Below are positions 8,350 to 17,727 of a stretch of DNA of 32,444 bases, piece after piece. Numbering within the stretch: position 1 is the first letter of the stretch; every line of letters begins with the position of its first letter. The stretch is taken from the NCBI GenBank assembly GCA_015057445.1, contig SVEI01000021.1, positions 1-32,444 of the forward strand, given 5' to 3'. Origin of the DNA: Lachnospiraceae bacterium (GTDB lineage: Bacteria > Bacillota > Clostridia > Lachnospirales > Lachnospiraceae). The notes under the pieces are model-generated. The model was not told the DNA's origin, ran no database searches, and saw only the letters and a program-made list of their open reading frames with translations. Position numbers and translations under genes: made by a program.

Positions 8350-9042
8350 ATGCTTGGAATTATTGGTGCAATGGATGAAGAAGTTAGTAAGCTAAAAGAA
8401 GTTATGGAAGATGTGGTGATTATGACAAAGGCTTCTATGGATTTTTACAAAGGAAAAATATGTGGTAAAGATGTAGTTGTTGTGCGTTCTGGTATCGGCA
8501 AGGTTAATGCTGGAATATGTACACAGATATTAGCAGATTGCTACAATGTAGATGCGGTGATTAATACCGGAATTGCTGGTAGTTTGAATGCTATGATAGA
8601 CATAGGAGATGTGGTGCTTGCCACTGATACTCTTCAGCATGATATGGATGCTACGGGTTTTGGGTATGAACCAGGAGTAATTCCAAGAATGGAGACTTCA
8701 ACCTTTGTTGCAGATGAAAAACTAAGAGAATTAGCAAAAGAATGTTGCGAGAGGGTTAATTCTGACATTAAGGTGTTTGAGGGAAGAGTTGTAAGTGGAG
8801 ATCAATTTATATCTGACAAGGCAGTTAAAGAAAGAATCACAACGCAGTTTGCAGGATATTGTACAGAGATGGAGGGCGCTGCCATTGCCCAAGCTGCTTA
8901 TCTTAATGGTATACCATTTCTTATTATAAGAGCTATCTCGGATAAGGCTGATGACAGTGCAACTGTTGATTATCCTACATTTGAAGCTAAAGCTATTGAA
9001 AATAGTGTTAAGCTTATGAAGGAAATGATTGCAAATTACTAA
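8350..9042 (+). CDS. mtnN: 5'-methylthioadenosine/S-adenosylhomocysteine nucleosidase
   Basis: 230 residues, the usual length. It opens with LGIIGAMDEEV, where Glu11 matches the catalytic Glu12 of the E. coli enzyme; it also has SGIGKVNAG, a NTGIAGSL phosphate-site analogue, CTEMEGAAIAQ for ribose binding and RAISDKAD with the catalytic acid Asp198. It cleaves adenine from S-adenosylhomocysteine and methylthioadenosine. The product S-ribosylhomocysteine is the substrate of LuxS, encoded next, so the pair forms the two-step detoxification and AI-2 branch of the activated methyl cycle. AAAGGAG (8336-8342) is the ribosome binding site. Confidence 0.96.
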   Translation: MLGIIGAMDEEVSKLKEVMEDVVIMTKASMDFYKGKICGKDVVVVRSGIGKVNAGICTQILADCYNVDAVINTGIAGSLNAMIDIGDVVLATDTLQHDMDATGFGYEPGVIPRMETSTFVADEKLRELAKECCERVNSDIKVFEGRVVSGDQFISDKAVKERITTQFAGYCTEMEGAAIAQAAYLNGIPFLIIRAISDKADDSATVDYPTFEAKAIENSVKLMKEMIANY

Positions 9043-9045
9043 ATA

Positions 9046-9080
9046 GAAGGGAGAGCCATAGCTTTATGGCAAATATATTA
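9046..9080 (+). promoter_or_regulatory. luxS initiation region with hairpin between SD and start
   Basis: The only good Shine-Dalgarno, GAAGGGAGA (9046-9054), lies about 27 bases before the luxS ATG. Between them is a hairpin, GCCATA (9055-9060) with TATGGC (9065-9070), loop GCTT. Looping out this stem would bring the SD to about 10 bases from the ATG. An alternative ATG at 9066, out of frame, would start only a 13-codon peptide overlapping luxS. Confidence 0.5.
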
Positions 9081-9559
9081 TGGAAAAAATTGCAAGTTTT
9101 ACAATAGATCACACAAGACTGTTGCCTGGAATATATGTTTCAAGGAAAGATAATGTTAATGGAAATGTTATAACAACATTTGACCTTAGAGTGACAAGAC
9201 CAAATTATGAGCCTGTTATGAACACTGCAGAAATTCATACTATAGAGCATCTGGCTGCAACATATCTGAGAAATCACAATGATTATAAAGAAAAAACTAT
9301 ATATTTTGGTCCTATGGGATGTAGAACAGGATTTTATCTATTGCTGGCTGGAGATTATGAGTCCAGTGATATTCTAGAGCTTATAAAAGAAATGTTTGAG
9401 TTTATAAGTGAATTTGATGGCGAGGTTCCTGGAGCAAGTGCTATGGACTGTGGAAATTATTTGGATATGAATCTTCCGATGGCTAAATATGTAGCTAAGA
9501 AATATTTGGATAATGTTTTATATAATGCTACCGAAGAAAATTTGATATATCCAAAGTAA
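9080..9559 (+). CDS. luxS: S-ribosylhomocysteine lyase (AI-2 synthase)
   Basis: 159 residues. The metal-site motif HTIEH gives His53 and His57; Cys124 in AMDCGNY is the third ligand; Cys81 in GPMGCRTGFY is the active-site cysteine. LuxS splits S-ribosylhomocysteine into homocysteine and DPD, the precursor of AI-2. It follows mtnN by 37 bases, an operon that performs consecutive steps. A strong terminator starts 33 bases after the stop. No other in-frame start exists upstream because a TAG is in frame at 9059. The initiation region is unusual (see the entry for 9046-9080). Confidence 0.97.
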   Translation: MEKIASFTIDHTRLLPGIYVSRKDNVNGNVITTFDLRVTRPNYEPVMNTAEIHTIEHLAATYLRNHNDYKEKTIYFGPMGCRTGFYLLLAGDYESSDILELIKEMFEFISEFDGEVPGASAMDCGNYLDMNLPMAKYVAKKYLDNVLYNATEENLIYPK

Positions 9560-9592
9560 TATATATAAATAAAGGAACAATGTGTGAAAATG

Positions 9593-9638
9593 AAAAATAC
9601 CATCTTTACTGAATGAACAGTAAGGATGGTATTTTTTT
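9593..9638 (+). terminator. Terminator of the mtnN-luxS operon
   Basis: A long stem with one T-G wobble: the arm ending at 9611 (CATCTTTACTG) pairs with CAGTAAGGATG starting at 9618. A-rich and T-rich flanks extend the pairing to 9593 and 9636, so it could also work on the other strand. Loop AATGAA. Confidence 0.9.
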
Positions 9639-9934
9639 GACTAAAATTTGGTAAAGATTAACCGTTATGTTATCTGTTCTTTTATCCGATAAATAATATA
9701 AGGTGTATTTTGTGATTTGGTATTAATAAAGTACAAAATAGCCTATTTGTCTAAAAAAAACAACTATATTTTGTATAAATTACTAAAAAAGTATTTTATT
9801 TTATAAAACAATGTGCTAAAATTGTAAAATAGTATGAGTAATTATGGGTAAGTGTAATTATTTGTACATTAATTATGAACTAATTTTACTAAATATAGAA
9901 GAAAGACCTTAAGAAAGGGATAAGAGGTGCGAAG
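9639..9934 (+). other. AT-rich upstream region of the surface-protein gene
   Basis: About 300 bases with no plausible gene. It is very AT-rich. A possible extended -10, TGCTAAAAT (9814-9822), lacks a convincing -35; it would give a leader of roughly 105 bases. I see no known riboswitch motif. Confidence 0.5.
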
Positions 9935-12900
9935 ATGAATTTCAAAGACAAATTAACAAGAAAACTTCTTGAAACTGGAAAAAAACATAGGTTGCTGGTA
10001 TATCCAACATTGGCATTGGTTGCAATCATAACAGCAATATCACATGCTGTATATTGGGGCAGGGGTAATGGTAAGCGTTTTGTGGCGTCTACTATGATTA
10101 TGGTTATGCTTGTTACTCAATCTTTGTTCCTCACATCATCTGCTAATGTTGAGACTGATGAAGGACAAACTGGAGAAACCACCGAGATAATTGTAGAAGT
10201 TCCGGGCACAGTTGATATGGATACTACCGAGGAGGTTCAAATAGTTACAGACGAACCAACTACTGAAAGTACGACTATAGATATTCTCACATCAGACGAT
10301 GTAGAGCAACTTGGAACTGATGATACACAGACTGATATTGAAGAGAATTCCACTGTTGCAGAGACTGATGTAATAGTTAATGAAGATCAAACGTTGACAG
10401 AGGATGGTAAACAGGAAGAAAGCAGTGATGTAGCAGAAGTAGAAAGTGAAGATGCTGTTGATACAACAGAGGCTACAAATCAAAATAATGAACTTGTTGT
10501 TAACACTCAGGTTAATTTATTAGGAGATGGAGAAACTACAACAGGGCATACTATTTATCTTTACAGAGTGGATGAAAAAGGTGCTACTTATAGAGTGCCA
10601 TACGGATTAGCCGATGATGGCTACACTGACAATGGCAATGGAACCGTATCTTTTTACATACCTACTACTGCACAGGCGATTAATTGGGCAACATCAGGAC
10701 AGGATGATACTTATTTCTCGTGCTTAGGTGTCTATGCTTCAAGTGATTGTACAGGTGTTAGTGTAGCTGGACAGAATGTAACTGTAACAAAAATTGATAA
10801 TGGTATATATTCATTTTACTTCAAGTTAACTAGAGAAAAATATCCTGTATATATATCTGTTGGTAATGAAACCTTTACTGATGAGTGTATAGTTTCAGCA
10901 GGTAGAACAGAGGGTGATATAAATCCCGTAGCAACCTATACTGTTAAGGCTGCAGATGCTAAACCATACACAGGAGGAGTTAACGGAGGAGCATATGCTT
11001 GGGGTAAGAATTATAATGGTGTAAATTATAATGGTAGCTTTTATGCTGTAGGATCAGAAATTTCAATATCAGTACCTGAAGAAAATCTGACAGGTGTAAA
11101 TATGGATGCAAGCTGGACTTCACAGATGGTTACAGTTAATTATGATTTTGTCAGTGATACTGATACTCATATTACAATAGATGGAACTGATGGTACTACA
11201 AAAACTTATTATTATGATTCAGAGATAACTCCAATCACTAAAGAAGAACTTAAGACAACTAATGAAGGATATTACCTCAGTGGTTGGACAGATGGAACAA
11301 ATAATTACAGCGCAGATGGAACTAAGATCAATTCCGCTGATATATCAGTTAAAAATACACCTGAAAATATTAAGGCAGACCCTAATATGGTTGGTAAAAC
11401 ACTTACAGGTGTGTGGACATATAAAGATAATACTTTGGTAGCTACAGGTAATGCTACAGCAACAGAAGATACTGTTAGCATAGTAGGTACATACGGAGAT
11501 GAGATTACTTGTACTATTTCAGCACAGTATAAGATGGATGGTAAGTCAAACTTTGGACTTGTTATTCCTGATAGTGAGATAACAAAGCTTAATGCTTATG
11601 GATTGTTGGTTACTGCTAATACATCGGAAGGCGGCGTGGTGACATCATATAAGATTTCAGGAAAGCTTACAAACGTAACAGAGGCTTCTGGAATAACCAT
11701 TCCGCTTACACTTACAGATTATAATAAGCCAGCTGCTGAGCAAACATTTGATAAGAGTATCGTACTTGTTTCTAATCAGAAAGAGGTATCTTTAGATCCT
11801 TCAACAATAAAGCACAATAATCATGATGGTGTGCCAAGTAAGCCATATGATGGTAATACCAATATATTGGTAAATAATCAGGCTGAGGTTTCAGGCAGAG
11901 TTGGAGCTGATCAGGTATATGTGACATTTAATGCTAGTGCCACTTTAGATGATGCAAACGCAGGAGAGGGTAAAGCAATAACTCTTAAAAATGTAGAACT
12001 TGCTGGTGCGCAAGCTTCTATGTATAAGCTAACAGATTTAACAGACGGAACTACAACAGTTAAAGTTAATGGGGTGGCTATAGTAACTAAAATCCCTGTA
12101 TCTGTTGTAACAAGTCTTGCAGAGGGATCAAGTGATTCGATTTTATTTGGACAACAAACACCTGTATATACAGTGGATTTAGTAAATCCTAGTCTTCTTG
12201 CTCCAGATGACAAAATTAGATATGACGCTTGTGATTCGGCAGCTGCCAAGGAATCATTTTTGAAGCAAGTTGTAGGCTTTACTGGAAATTGGGAAACTAC
12301 AAGAACTCTTTACAGTCCTGCAGGTTCCTATACAATAACACCAGCTTTCAGTGATTCTGATGTGAATTACTCAGTTAGTGCATCAGGAGTAACAAGCAAT
12401 TTCACAGTAGGAAGAGAGTCTGGTGAAGGAAAGTATAAGCTTAGTCCAGAACCGATTAATAATTATTATCCAAGTCTTACTATTACAGCTACTGGTGGAA
12501 CATATGACCAGATAAGACTCATTACTGATGGAGCTGATATAGCGGAGGGTTCAAATCCATCAGACGTAAACAGTAAGTTTTCAGGTTCTGTAACTATTAC
12601 TGAGGATATGACCAACGGAACTATTATGTTCCAGATGTTAGATGTAGATACAGGAGCAATAACTTATCCAGTAACTCTTACAGGTATTAATATTGATAGT
12701 ACAGGTCCTGAACTTGTAAGCTATTCAGTATCTCCTAATGTAAGTTACTTTAACGAGTTCGGATTCGGTGCTTATTACCATGCACAGAATATAGATGGAG
12801 TATTGGTAGAGAGTGTTGATATAACATTTGATTATAAGGCAGATGACAGTGCTTGCGACAAACTCATCTATTATTTTGCAGATGAGGAAGGAAATATTAA

Positions 12901-15892
12901 GAGTGAGTTTAATGGAGAAGTTAAGCTTAACAAGAATGCTATAACAGGTAACTACACAGCTACAGTTACAATTGGTACAGGAGTATCAGGTCAGCTTGTA
13001 GTATATGCATTAGATACAACTGGTAATCCATCCCCACAAAGTAAGGTTAAGCTTAATGAAGCTATTAACTTTATCAAGGAAGGACAGTCAGCAGCTAATT
13101 ATTATGAATGGATGATTGAGAATACAATTAATTCTGCAGACATTGTTGTAACAGATGCTAACGGTAATGGAACAACAACAGGTGTATGGTACAATGGACT
13201 TAACTTCAACGTACTTGCAGCTGATTCAGAAAGTGGTGTTAACAAGATAATTTGGAGTATTACTGATCCAACAGGAACTGTTACGCCAATTACAGAGAAT
13301 GCACATGATAGCGTATCTTTAGTAATTAGTCAAAATAAGAAAGGTGAAGCTACGGCATACGGAAAGCTCACTGCATATGATTTCAATACATCAGTATCAG
13401 GAGAAGATGCTTTAGTTGGCGAGTACTATGTAAGTGCAGTCTTATATGATAATGCTGGTAACAACGTAGCATTAGAAGAAAAGGGACCATTCCTCTTTGA
13501 TGGAAAAGCACCAGTTATAAGTTGTGATAACTATGAGGCAAATGGTGATGAATACCTTTCAGGTGTTGTATTTGAGTTTGAAGTTACTGAAGGTGAAAAC
13601 GAGAGTGGAGTAGCATCAGTACAGTTATATTATGGTTCTGAAAGCGAAGAGACACTTCTTGGAACTTGGGGACCACAGGAAGGATATTCTAAGGATATTA
13701 CTTCAAATGGTACATATGTTGTAGTGGCTACTGATGTGGCTGGAAATGTATCAAAGAAGGAAGTTACTTTCAGTGGAATATCAGATGTAATCCCTGAAAC
13801 ACCAATTATAAATGTTGAAGGTGTTGTTGGTAATGATGGATGGTATAAAGAAAAAATGCCAACAGTAACAATACTTTCACAAGATACAACAAGTGATGGA
13901 GTACCAGTTACAACAACATACAAGGTGGTTGTTGATGGTAATCAGTTACAATCTGTAGTTGAGAGTGAATCAGAGAAAATTGATATAACAAATGAAGGTA
14001 CAGTTGTAGTAGAAGCATGGAGTAAGAGTAAAGCGAATTGCGTAAGTGATACTGCAACAGAGACAATAAAGATAGATATTAATGGTCCTGATATTACAAT
14101 TACTGATTCTACAGTAGATTCTGATGGAAATACAGTAATCGAGTTTACAGTTACTGATGAAGTAAGTGGTGTGGACAAGGATGAGGTATATGTAAATGGA
14201 GAAAAGATTCAGGTAACTGAGGATAATGGTGTTATAACAGGTTCATTTGTTGCAAATAGTAGTCAAGGTTACAGCATAGTAGCCAAGGATATTGCAGGTA
14301 ATGAATCAGAGCCTGAGGAGTTTGTACCACTTACTCTTAAGGCTAGCCCAGTAATTAATATTACTCCTACAGGAGCATATATTGAGGCTAAGGTAATTCA
14401 GGGAACAAACCCAATATCAGATTGTTACATTGCTTACAAGAAAGCTACTGACAAGAATTACGACACAGCATTAAGTAACAAACATAATGAAGACTATGGT
14501 GTTAGTATGGATTATACATTCAGAAACCTTCAGTCTGATACAGTATATGATTATAGAATTTATGCTATAGCATCTAATTCTAATGAAGTTCAGGTGATTG
14601 AGGGAAGCTTCAAAACAGCAGATCTTTCATCAACAGCGACAGTATACGGTACTGTAACTTATGCGGATGATCTTCCTGATGCATATAGAACATATCCTGT
14701 TTATGTAGCACTATATGAAGGTAATACTGTTATTGCAGGCGTTCAGCTTAATGAAGAAGATGATAATGATTACATTTTCAAGAGTCTTGCTGATGGAAAT
14801 TATAGAATTGTTGCAACTAACGGAATGCTTAGTGAAGTTAGTACAGTAACTGTAACAGATGGCGGTATTTCATATCCTAAGGATTATGCATCTAATGGTG
14901 GAATTCATTTTGTATTAGATGGACTTAGTACAGATGTAGTTGTAGAAGATAATTCAATAAATATTACAGCTGATGGACTTGATAAGATATATAATACTGC
15001 TCTTTACAATGGTAATGTTACAGATGAAGATCTTGAAGTTGTAGCAGCTGGTGGAACAGTAAATATTACACTTTATGCTAACTACATCAATGTAAGTGAA
15101 CTTGATAATACTACAGAAAGTATATTTATTGATAAGATAGGTAAGAATGGAGTTATTGAGAGATACATTCAGCTTTATGTAGTTAAAGAAGTAAGAGATG
15201 TTGATGGAAAGCTTGTAAACGGAACACCATCTAATATTACAAGACTTGCAGAACCTGTTACTGTATCATTCCCACTTGGAGATTTGGCTGGACAGAAGAT
15301 TTATGTGGCATCAGTTCATAATAGTGGAAGTGACTACACATATATTAACTGGGCAGGATCAGATATATCATTGTCAAAGAATTATGTAACTATAACAACT
15401 GACAGATTCTCAGTATATGCACTTTATAGAATTATTGAAACTAAGAAAGAATATACAGTAAAATGGGTTGATGGTGATGGAAATATAATGAAGACTGAAA
15501 CAGTTGTTGAGGGAACTTCAGCCACACCACCAAAAGAAACACCTAAGAAGTCAGAGACTGATAAGTATACATATACTTTCTCAGGATGGGATACAGATTA
15601 CAAGTCAATTAAGAAAGATACAATTATTTCAGCTTGGTTTGTTGCTAAGGAAAAGGAGGTTAAGCCACCTACAACCGAGGCACCTTCTAATAATAACAAC
15701 AAGCCATCAGTGGATAATAAAGATGATGGTAAAGCTGAAGATATAACCAAGGAACCTACTAACTACCCATATATGGGTTCAGGTTTATCACCACAAACAG
15801 GTGATGAGGCTCCAATTATTGCACTTGGTGCTCTTATGTTGTTGTCGGCAACAGGAATGTTGTTAATAAACAAAAAAAGAAAAGAAGATTAA
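9935..15892 (+). CDS. Giant wall-anchored surface protein (sortase substrate)
   Basis: 1985 residues. The N-terminus is a long signal region with two hydrophobic segments (20-41 and 49-69) separated by GRGNGKR, ending near SSA(70). Residues 72-190 are an acidic, Thr-rich linker. Then come an InlB/Listeria-Bacteroides-type repeat (about 399-498, GYYLSGW), a YDG-type domain (about 628-715, PSKPYDGNT), a series of Ig-like bacterial repeats (about 920-1470, marked by DTTGN, DNAGN, DVAGN, DIAGN turns), a fibronectin-III-like module (about 1469-1562), a carboxypeptidase-regulatory/SdrD-like module (about 1566-1645) and an InlB B-repeat (about 1836-1903). The end is a PT/N-rich linker, sorting motif SPQTG (1952-1956), a hydrophobic helix and KKRKED. 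The domains suggest an adhesin or stalk; I see no enzyme motif. AGAGGTG at 9923-9929 sets the start. Confidence 0.88.
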   Translation: MNFKDKLTRKLLETGKKHRLLVYPTLALVAIITAISHAVYWGRGNGKRFVASTMIMVMLVTQSLFLTSSANVETDEGQTGETTEIIVEVPGTVDMDTTEEVQIVTDEPTTESTTIDILTSDDVEQLGTDDTQTDIEENSTVAETDVIVNEDQTLTEDGKQEESSDVAEVESEDAVDTTEATNQNNELVVNTQVNLLGDGETTTGHTIYLYRVDEKGATYRVPYGLADDGYTDNGNGTVSFYIPTTAQAINWATSGQDDTYFSCLGVYASSDCTGVSVAGQNVTVTKIDNGIYSFYFKLTREKYPVYISVGNETFTDECIVSAGRTEGDINPVATYTVKAADAKPYTGGVNGGAYAWGKNYNGVNYNGSFYAVGSEISISVPEENLTGVNMDASWTSQMVTVNYDFVSDTDTHITIDGTDGTTKTYYYDSEITPITKEELKTTNEGYYLSGWTDGTNNYSADGTKINSADISVKNTPENIKADPNMVGKTLTGVWTYKDNTLVATGNATATEDTVSIVGTYGDEITCTISAQYKMDGKSNFGLVIPDSEITKLNAYGLLVTANTSEGGVVTSYKISGKLTNVTEASGITIPLTLTDYNKPAAEQTFDKSIVLVSNQKEVSLDPSTIKHNNHDGVPSKPYDGNTNILVNNQAEVSGRVGADQVYVTFNASATLDDANAGEGKAITLKNVELAGAQASMYKLTDLTDGTTTVKVNGVAIVTKIPVSVVTSLAEGSSDSILFGQQTPVYTVDLVNPSLLAPDDKIRYDACDSAAAKESFLKQVVGFTGNWETTRTLYSPAGSYTITPAFSDSDVNYSVSASGVTSNFTVGRESGEGKYKLSPEPINNYYPSLTITATGGTYDQIRLITDGADIAEGSNPSDVNSKFSGSVTITEDMTNGTIMFQMLDVDTGAITYPVTLTGINIDSTGPELVSYSVSPNVSYFNEFGFGAYYHAQNIDGVLVESVDITFDYKADDSACDKLIYYFADEEGNIKSEFNGEVKLNKNAITGNYTATVTIGTGVSGQLVVYALDTTGNPSPQSKVKLNEAINFIKEGQSAANYYEWMIENTINSADIVVTDANGNGTTTGVWYNGLNFNVLAADSESGVNKIIWSITDPTGTVTPITENAHDSVSLVISQNKKGEATAYGKLTAYDFNTSVSGEDALVGEYYVSAVLYDNAGNNVALEEKGPFLFDGKAPVISCDNYEANGDEYLSGVVFEFEVTEGENESGVASVQLYYGSESEETLLGTWGPQEGYSKDITSNGTYVVVATDVAGNVSKKEVTFSGISDVIPETPIINVEGVVGNDGWYKEKMPTVTILSQDTTSDGVPVTTTYKVVVDGNQLQSVVESESEKIDITNEGTVVVEAWSKSKANCVSDTATETIKIDINGPDITITDSTVDSDGNTVIEFTVTDEVSGVDKDEVYVNGEKIQVTEDNGVITGSFVANSSQGYSIVAKDIAGNESEPEEFVPLTLKASPVINITPTGAYIEAKVIQGTNPISDCYIAYKKATDKNYDTALSNKHNEDYGVSMDYTFRNLQSDTVYDYRIYAIASNSNEVQVIEGSFKTADLSSTATVYGTVTYADDLPDAYRTYPVYVALYEGNTVIAGVQLNEEDDNDYIFKSLADGNYRIVATNGMLSEVSTVTVTDGGISYPKDYASNGGIHFVLDGLSTDVVVEDNSINITADGLDKIYNTALYNGNVTDEDLEVVAAGGTVNITLYANYINVSELDNTTESIFIDKIGKNGVIERYIQLYVVKEVRDVDGKLVNGTPSNITRLAEPVTVSFPLGDLAGQKIYVASVHNSGSDYTYINWAGSDISLSKNYVTITTDRFSVYALYRIIETKKEYTVKWVDGDGNIMKTETVVEGTSATPPKETPKKSETDKYTYTFSGWDTDYKSIKKDTIISAWFVAKEKEVKPPTTEAPSNNNNKPSVDNKDDGKAEDITKEPTNYPYMGSGLSPQTGDEAPIIALGALMLLSATGMLLINKKRKED

Positions 15893-15990
15893 ATAAATTA
15901 GGCATAAATTACCATACATAATATTTTTAGTATTTCAAATAATACTATCAAGACAACAAAGTCTTAAAAAATATTTGGAGGTAAATTAAA

Positions 15991-16197
15991 ATGTCAAACA
16001 CAAATTCAAACAATTATGCTGCACCAAATGCTAAGGAAGCAATGAATAAGTTTAAGATGGAGGTTGCTAGTGAGCTTGGCGTAAATCTTAAGCAGGGTTA
16101 CAATGGTGACTTAACTTCTCGTGAGAGTGGTTCAATTGGTGGAGAGATGGTTAGACAGATGATTAAGAGACAGCAGGAGCAGATGTCAAATAAGTAA
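15991..16197 (+). CDS. Alpha/beta-type small acid-soluble spore protein
   Basis: 68 residues. It matches the alpha/beta SASP family: KFKMEVASELGV carries the germination-protease (GPR) cleavage region, and GYNGDLTSRESGSIGGEMV is the conserved C-terminal DNA-binding segment. These proteins coat and protect DNA in dormant spores and are normally made in the forespore under sigma-G. GGAGGT at 15977-15982 is the ribosome binding site. CATAATA at 15917-15923 resembles a sigma-G -10, but I could not find a matching -35. Short inverted repeats at 15929-15946 and 15950-15965 lie in the leader. Presence of the gene implies that the organism sporulates or descends from a spore former. Confidence 0.93.
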   Translation: MSNTNSNNYAAPNAKEAMNKFKMEVASELGVNLKQGYNGDLTSRESGSIGGEMVRQMIKRQQEQMSNK

Positions 16198-16233
16198 TTT
16201 ATTTGATAAAAGCTTGATGTAATCATCATAAAT

Positions 16234-16302
16234 AAGGCTTGTTTAATTATATGTGATTTTTTTAGAGATTATTGCATATATATTAAACAAGCCTTAATTT
16301 TT
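16234..16302 (+). terminator. Long-looped terminator after the SASP gene
   Basis: AAGGCTTGTTTAAT (16234-16247) pairs perfectly with ATTAAACAAGCCTT (16282-16295). TATATG (16248-16253) continues the stem with CATATA (16275-16280) past one bulged T. The loop is 21 bases and itself contains seven T. T-rich downstream. Confidence 0.8.
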
Positions 16303-16367
16303 GTTTTTGTGTTGCTGAATTAAACTAATAGGATAGTATTTTCTAAAGTATATTTAGTGAAAAAATA

Positions 16368-16396
16368 TAGACTTGTCTTAATTCTTGTGTTATAAT
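16368..16396 (+). promoter_or_regulatory. Promoter of the tig-clpP-clpX operon
   Basis: TAGACT (16368-16373), a 17-bp spacer and TATAAT (16391-16396) preceded by TG (16388-16389). Predicted start near 16403. No CtsR or CIRCE operator is visible. Confidence 0.75.
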
Positions 16397-16437
16397 CCAA
16401 GGAATAGTGCGTTTTGCAATATAAGGAGGAAAGACAA

Positions 16438-17724
16438 ATGAGTTTATCAGTTGAAAAATTAGAAGGAAGCATGGCTAAGCTCACTATTGAGGTGCCAGCA
16501 GAAGAATTTGAAAAGGCAATGACAGCTGCTTACCACAAGCAGAAGAATCAGATTGCTATTCAGGGCTTTAGAAAGGGTAAAGTACCACAGGCTATGATCG
16601 AGAAGATGTATGGTCCAGAAGTATTTTATGATGAGGCTGCAAATAGACTTATTAATGAGTACTATCCAAAGGAATTAGAAAACTGTGAGGAAGATGTTGT
16701 TTCTAACCCAGAGATAGATGTTGAGCAGATTGGTAAGGGTAAGAGCTTTATATTTACAGCTGTAGTGGCAATTAAGCCAGAGATTAAGCTTGGTGAGTAT
16801 AAGGGCGTTGAGATTGAGAAGATTCCTACAGAGGTAACTGAGGATGACATTATGGCTGAGATTTTAAAGGCTCAGAAGGAAAACTCTAGAACAGTTCCAG
16901 TTGAAGATAGAGCTGCACAGCTTGATGATGAAGTTCTTATTAATTTTGATGGATATATGGATGGAGTTGCATTTGAAGGTGGTAAGGGTGAGAACTATAA
17001 GCTTACACTTGGCTCACATTCATTTATTGATACATTTGAGGATCAGATTGTTGGCAAGAACGTTGGTGACAGCTTTGATGTTAATGTTACATTCCCAGAG
17101 GAGTATCATGCAGCTGACCTTGCAGGTAAGCCAGCAGTATTTAAGGTTGATCTTCTTGGAATTAGTGCAATTGAGTTACCAGAGTTAGATGATGATTTTG
17201 CATCAGAGGTATCTTCATTCGATACTTTTGCTGAGTATAAGGAAGATGTTAAGAAGGTTCTTGAAGTTAAGAAGGAGAAGGAAGTAAAGTCAGAGAAGCA
17301 GGCTAAGATTCTTGAGAAGCTTGCAGAGACTGCAGAAGTTGAAATTCCAGAAGCTATGATTGAGTACAACCAGGAGAAGATGTTTGCCGAGTTTGAGCAG
17401 AGCATGATGTATCAGGGTCTTCAGATGGAGCAGTACTTAAAGCTTACTAATACTTCAAAAGAAGAGTTACTTGAGAGAATTAAGCCAGATGCAATTGCAA
17501 GAATTAAGACAGGTCTTATTCTTGAAGAGGTTGTTAAATTAGAAGGCATTACAGCTACTGATGAGGAGTTCGAGGAGCAGCTTAAGAATATGGCGAACGC
17601 TTATCAGATGGATGTTGAGAAGATTAAGGAAATCATGGGAGATAAGGAAGCTGAGTCAGTTAAGAAGGATGTATGCTCAAGAAAGGCTCTTGATTTCTTA
17701 GTTGAAAATTGCAAGGAGGTATAA
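16438..17724 (+). CDS. tig: Trigger factor (ribosome-associated chaperone, PPIase)
   Basis: 428 residues from ATG 16438, chosen because AAGGAGGA (16423-16430) sits seven bases upstream; an upstream in-frame TTG at 16414 precedes the SD and is rejected. The ribosome-binding loop GFRKGK is at 43-48. The central FKBP-type PPIase domain begins around DDEVLINFDGYMDGVAFEGG (about residues 163-182). The C-terminal chaperone arms are Lys/Glu-rich helices. It binds ribosomes at the exit tunnel and shields nascent chains. clpP follows after three bases with its SD inside the end of tig, the common tig-clpP-clpX arrangement of Firmicutes that links folding with degradation. Confidence 0.97.
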   Translation: MSLSVEKLEGSMAKLTIEVPAEEFEKAMTAAYHKQKNQIAIQGFRKGKVPQAMIEKMYGPEVFYDEAANRLINEYYPKELENCEEDVVSNPEIDVEQIGKGKSFIFTAVVAIKPEIKLGEYKGVEIEKIPTEVTEDDIMAEILKAQKENSRTVPVEDRAAQLDDEVLINFDGYMDGVAFEGGKGENYKLTLGSHSFIDTFEDQIVGKNVGDSFDVNVTFPEEYHAADLAGKPAVFKVDLLGISAIELPELDDDFASEVSSFDTFAEYKEDVKKVLEVKKEKEVKSEKQAKILEKLAETAEVEIPEAMIEYNQEKMFAEFEQSMMYQGLQMEQYLKLTNTSKEELLERIKPDAIARIKTGLILEEVVKLEGITATDEEFEEQLKNMANAYQMDVEKIKEIMGDKEAESVKKDVCSRKALDFLVENCKEV

Positions 17725-17727
17725 TCC

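Noticed and set aside
16414-16437. TTG start giving trigger factor eight extra residues
   Set aside because: It lies upstream of the strong SD AAGGAGGA, which clearly serves ATG 16438.
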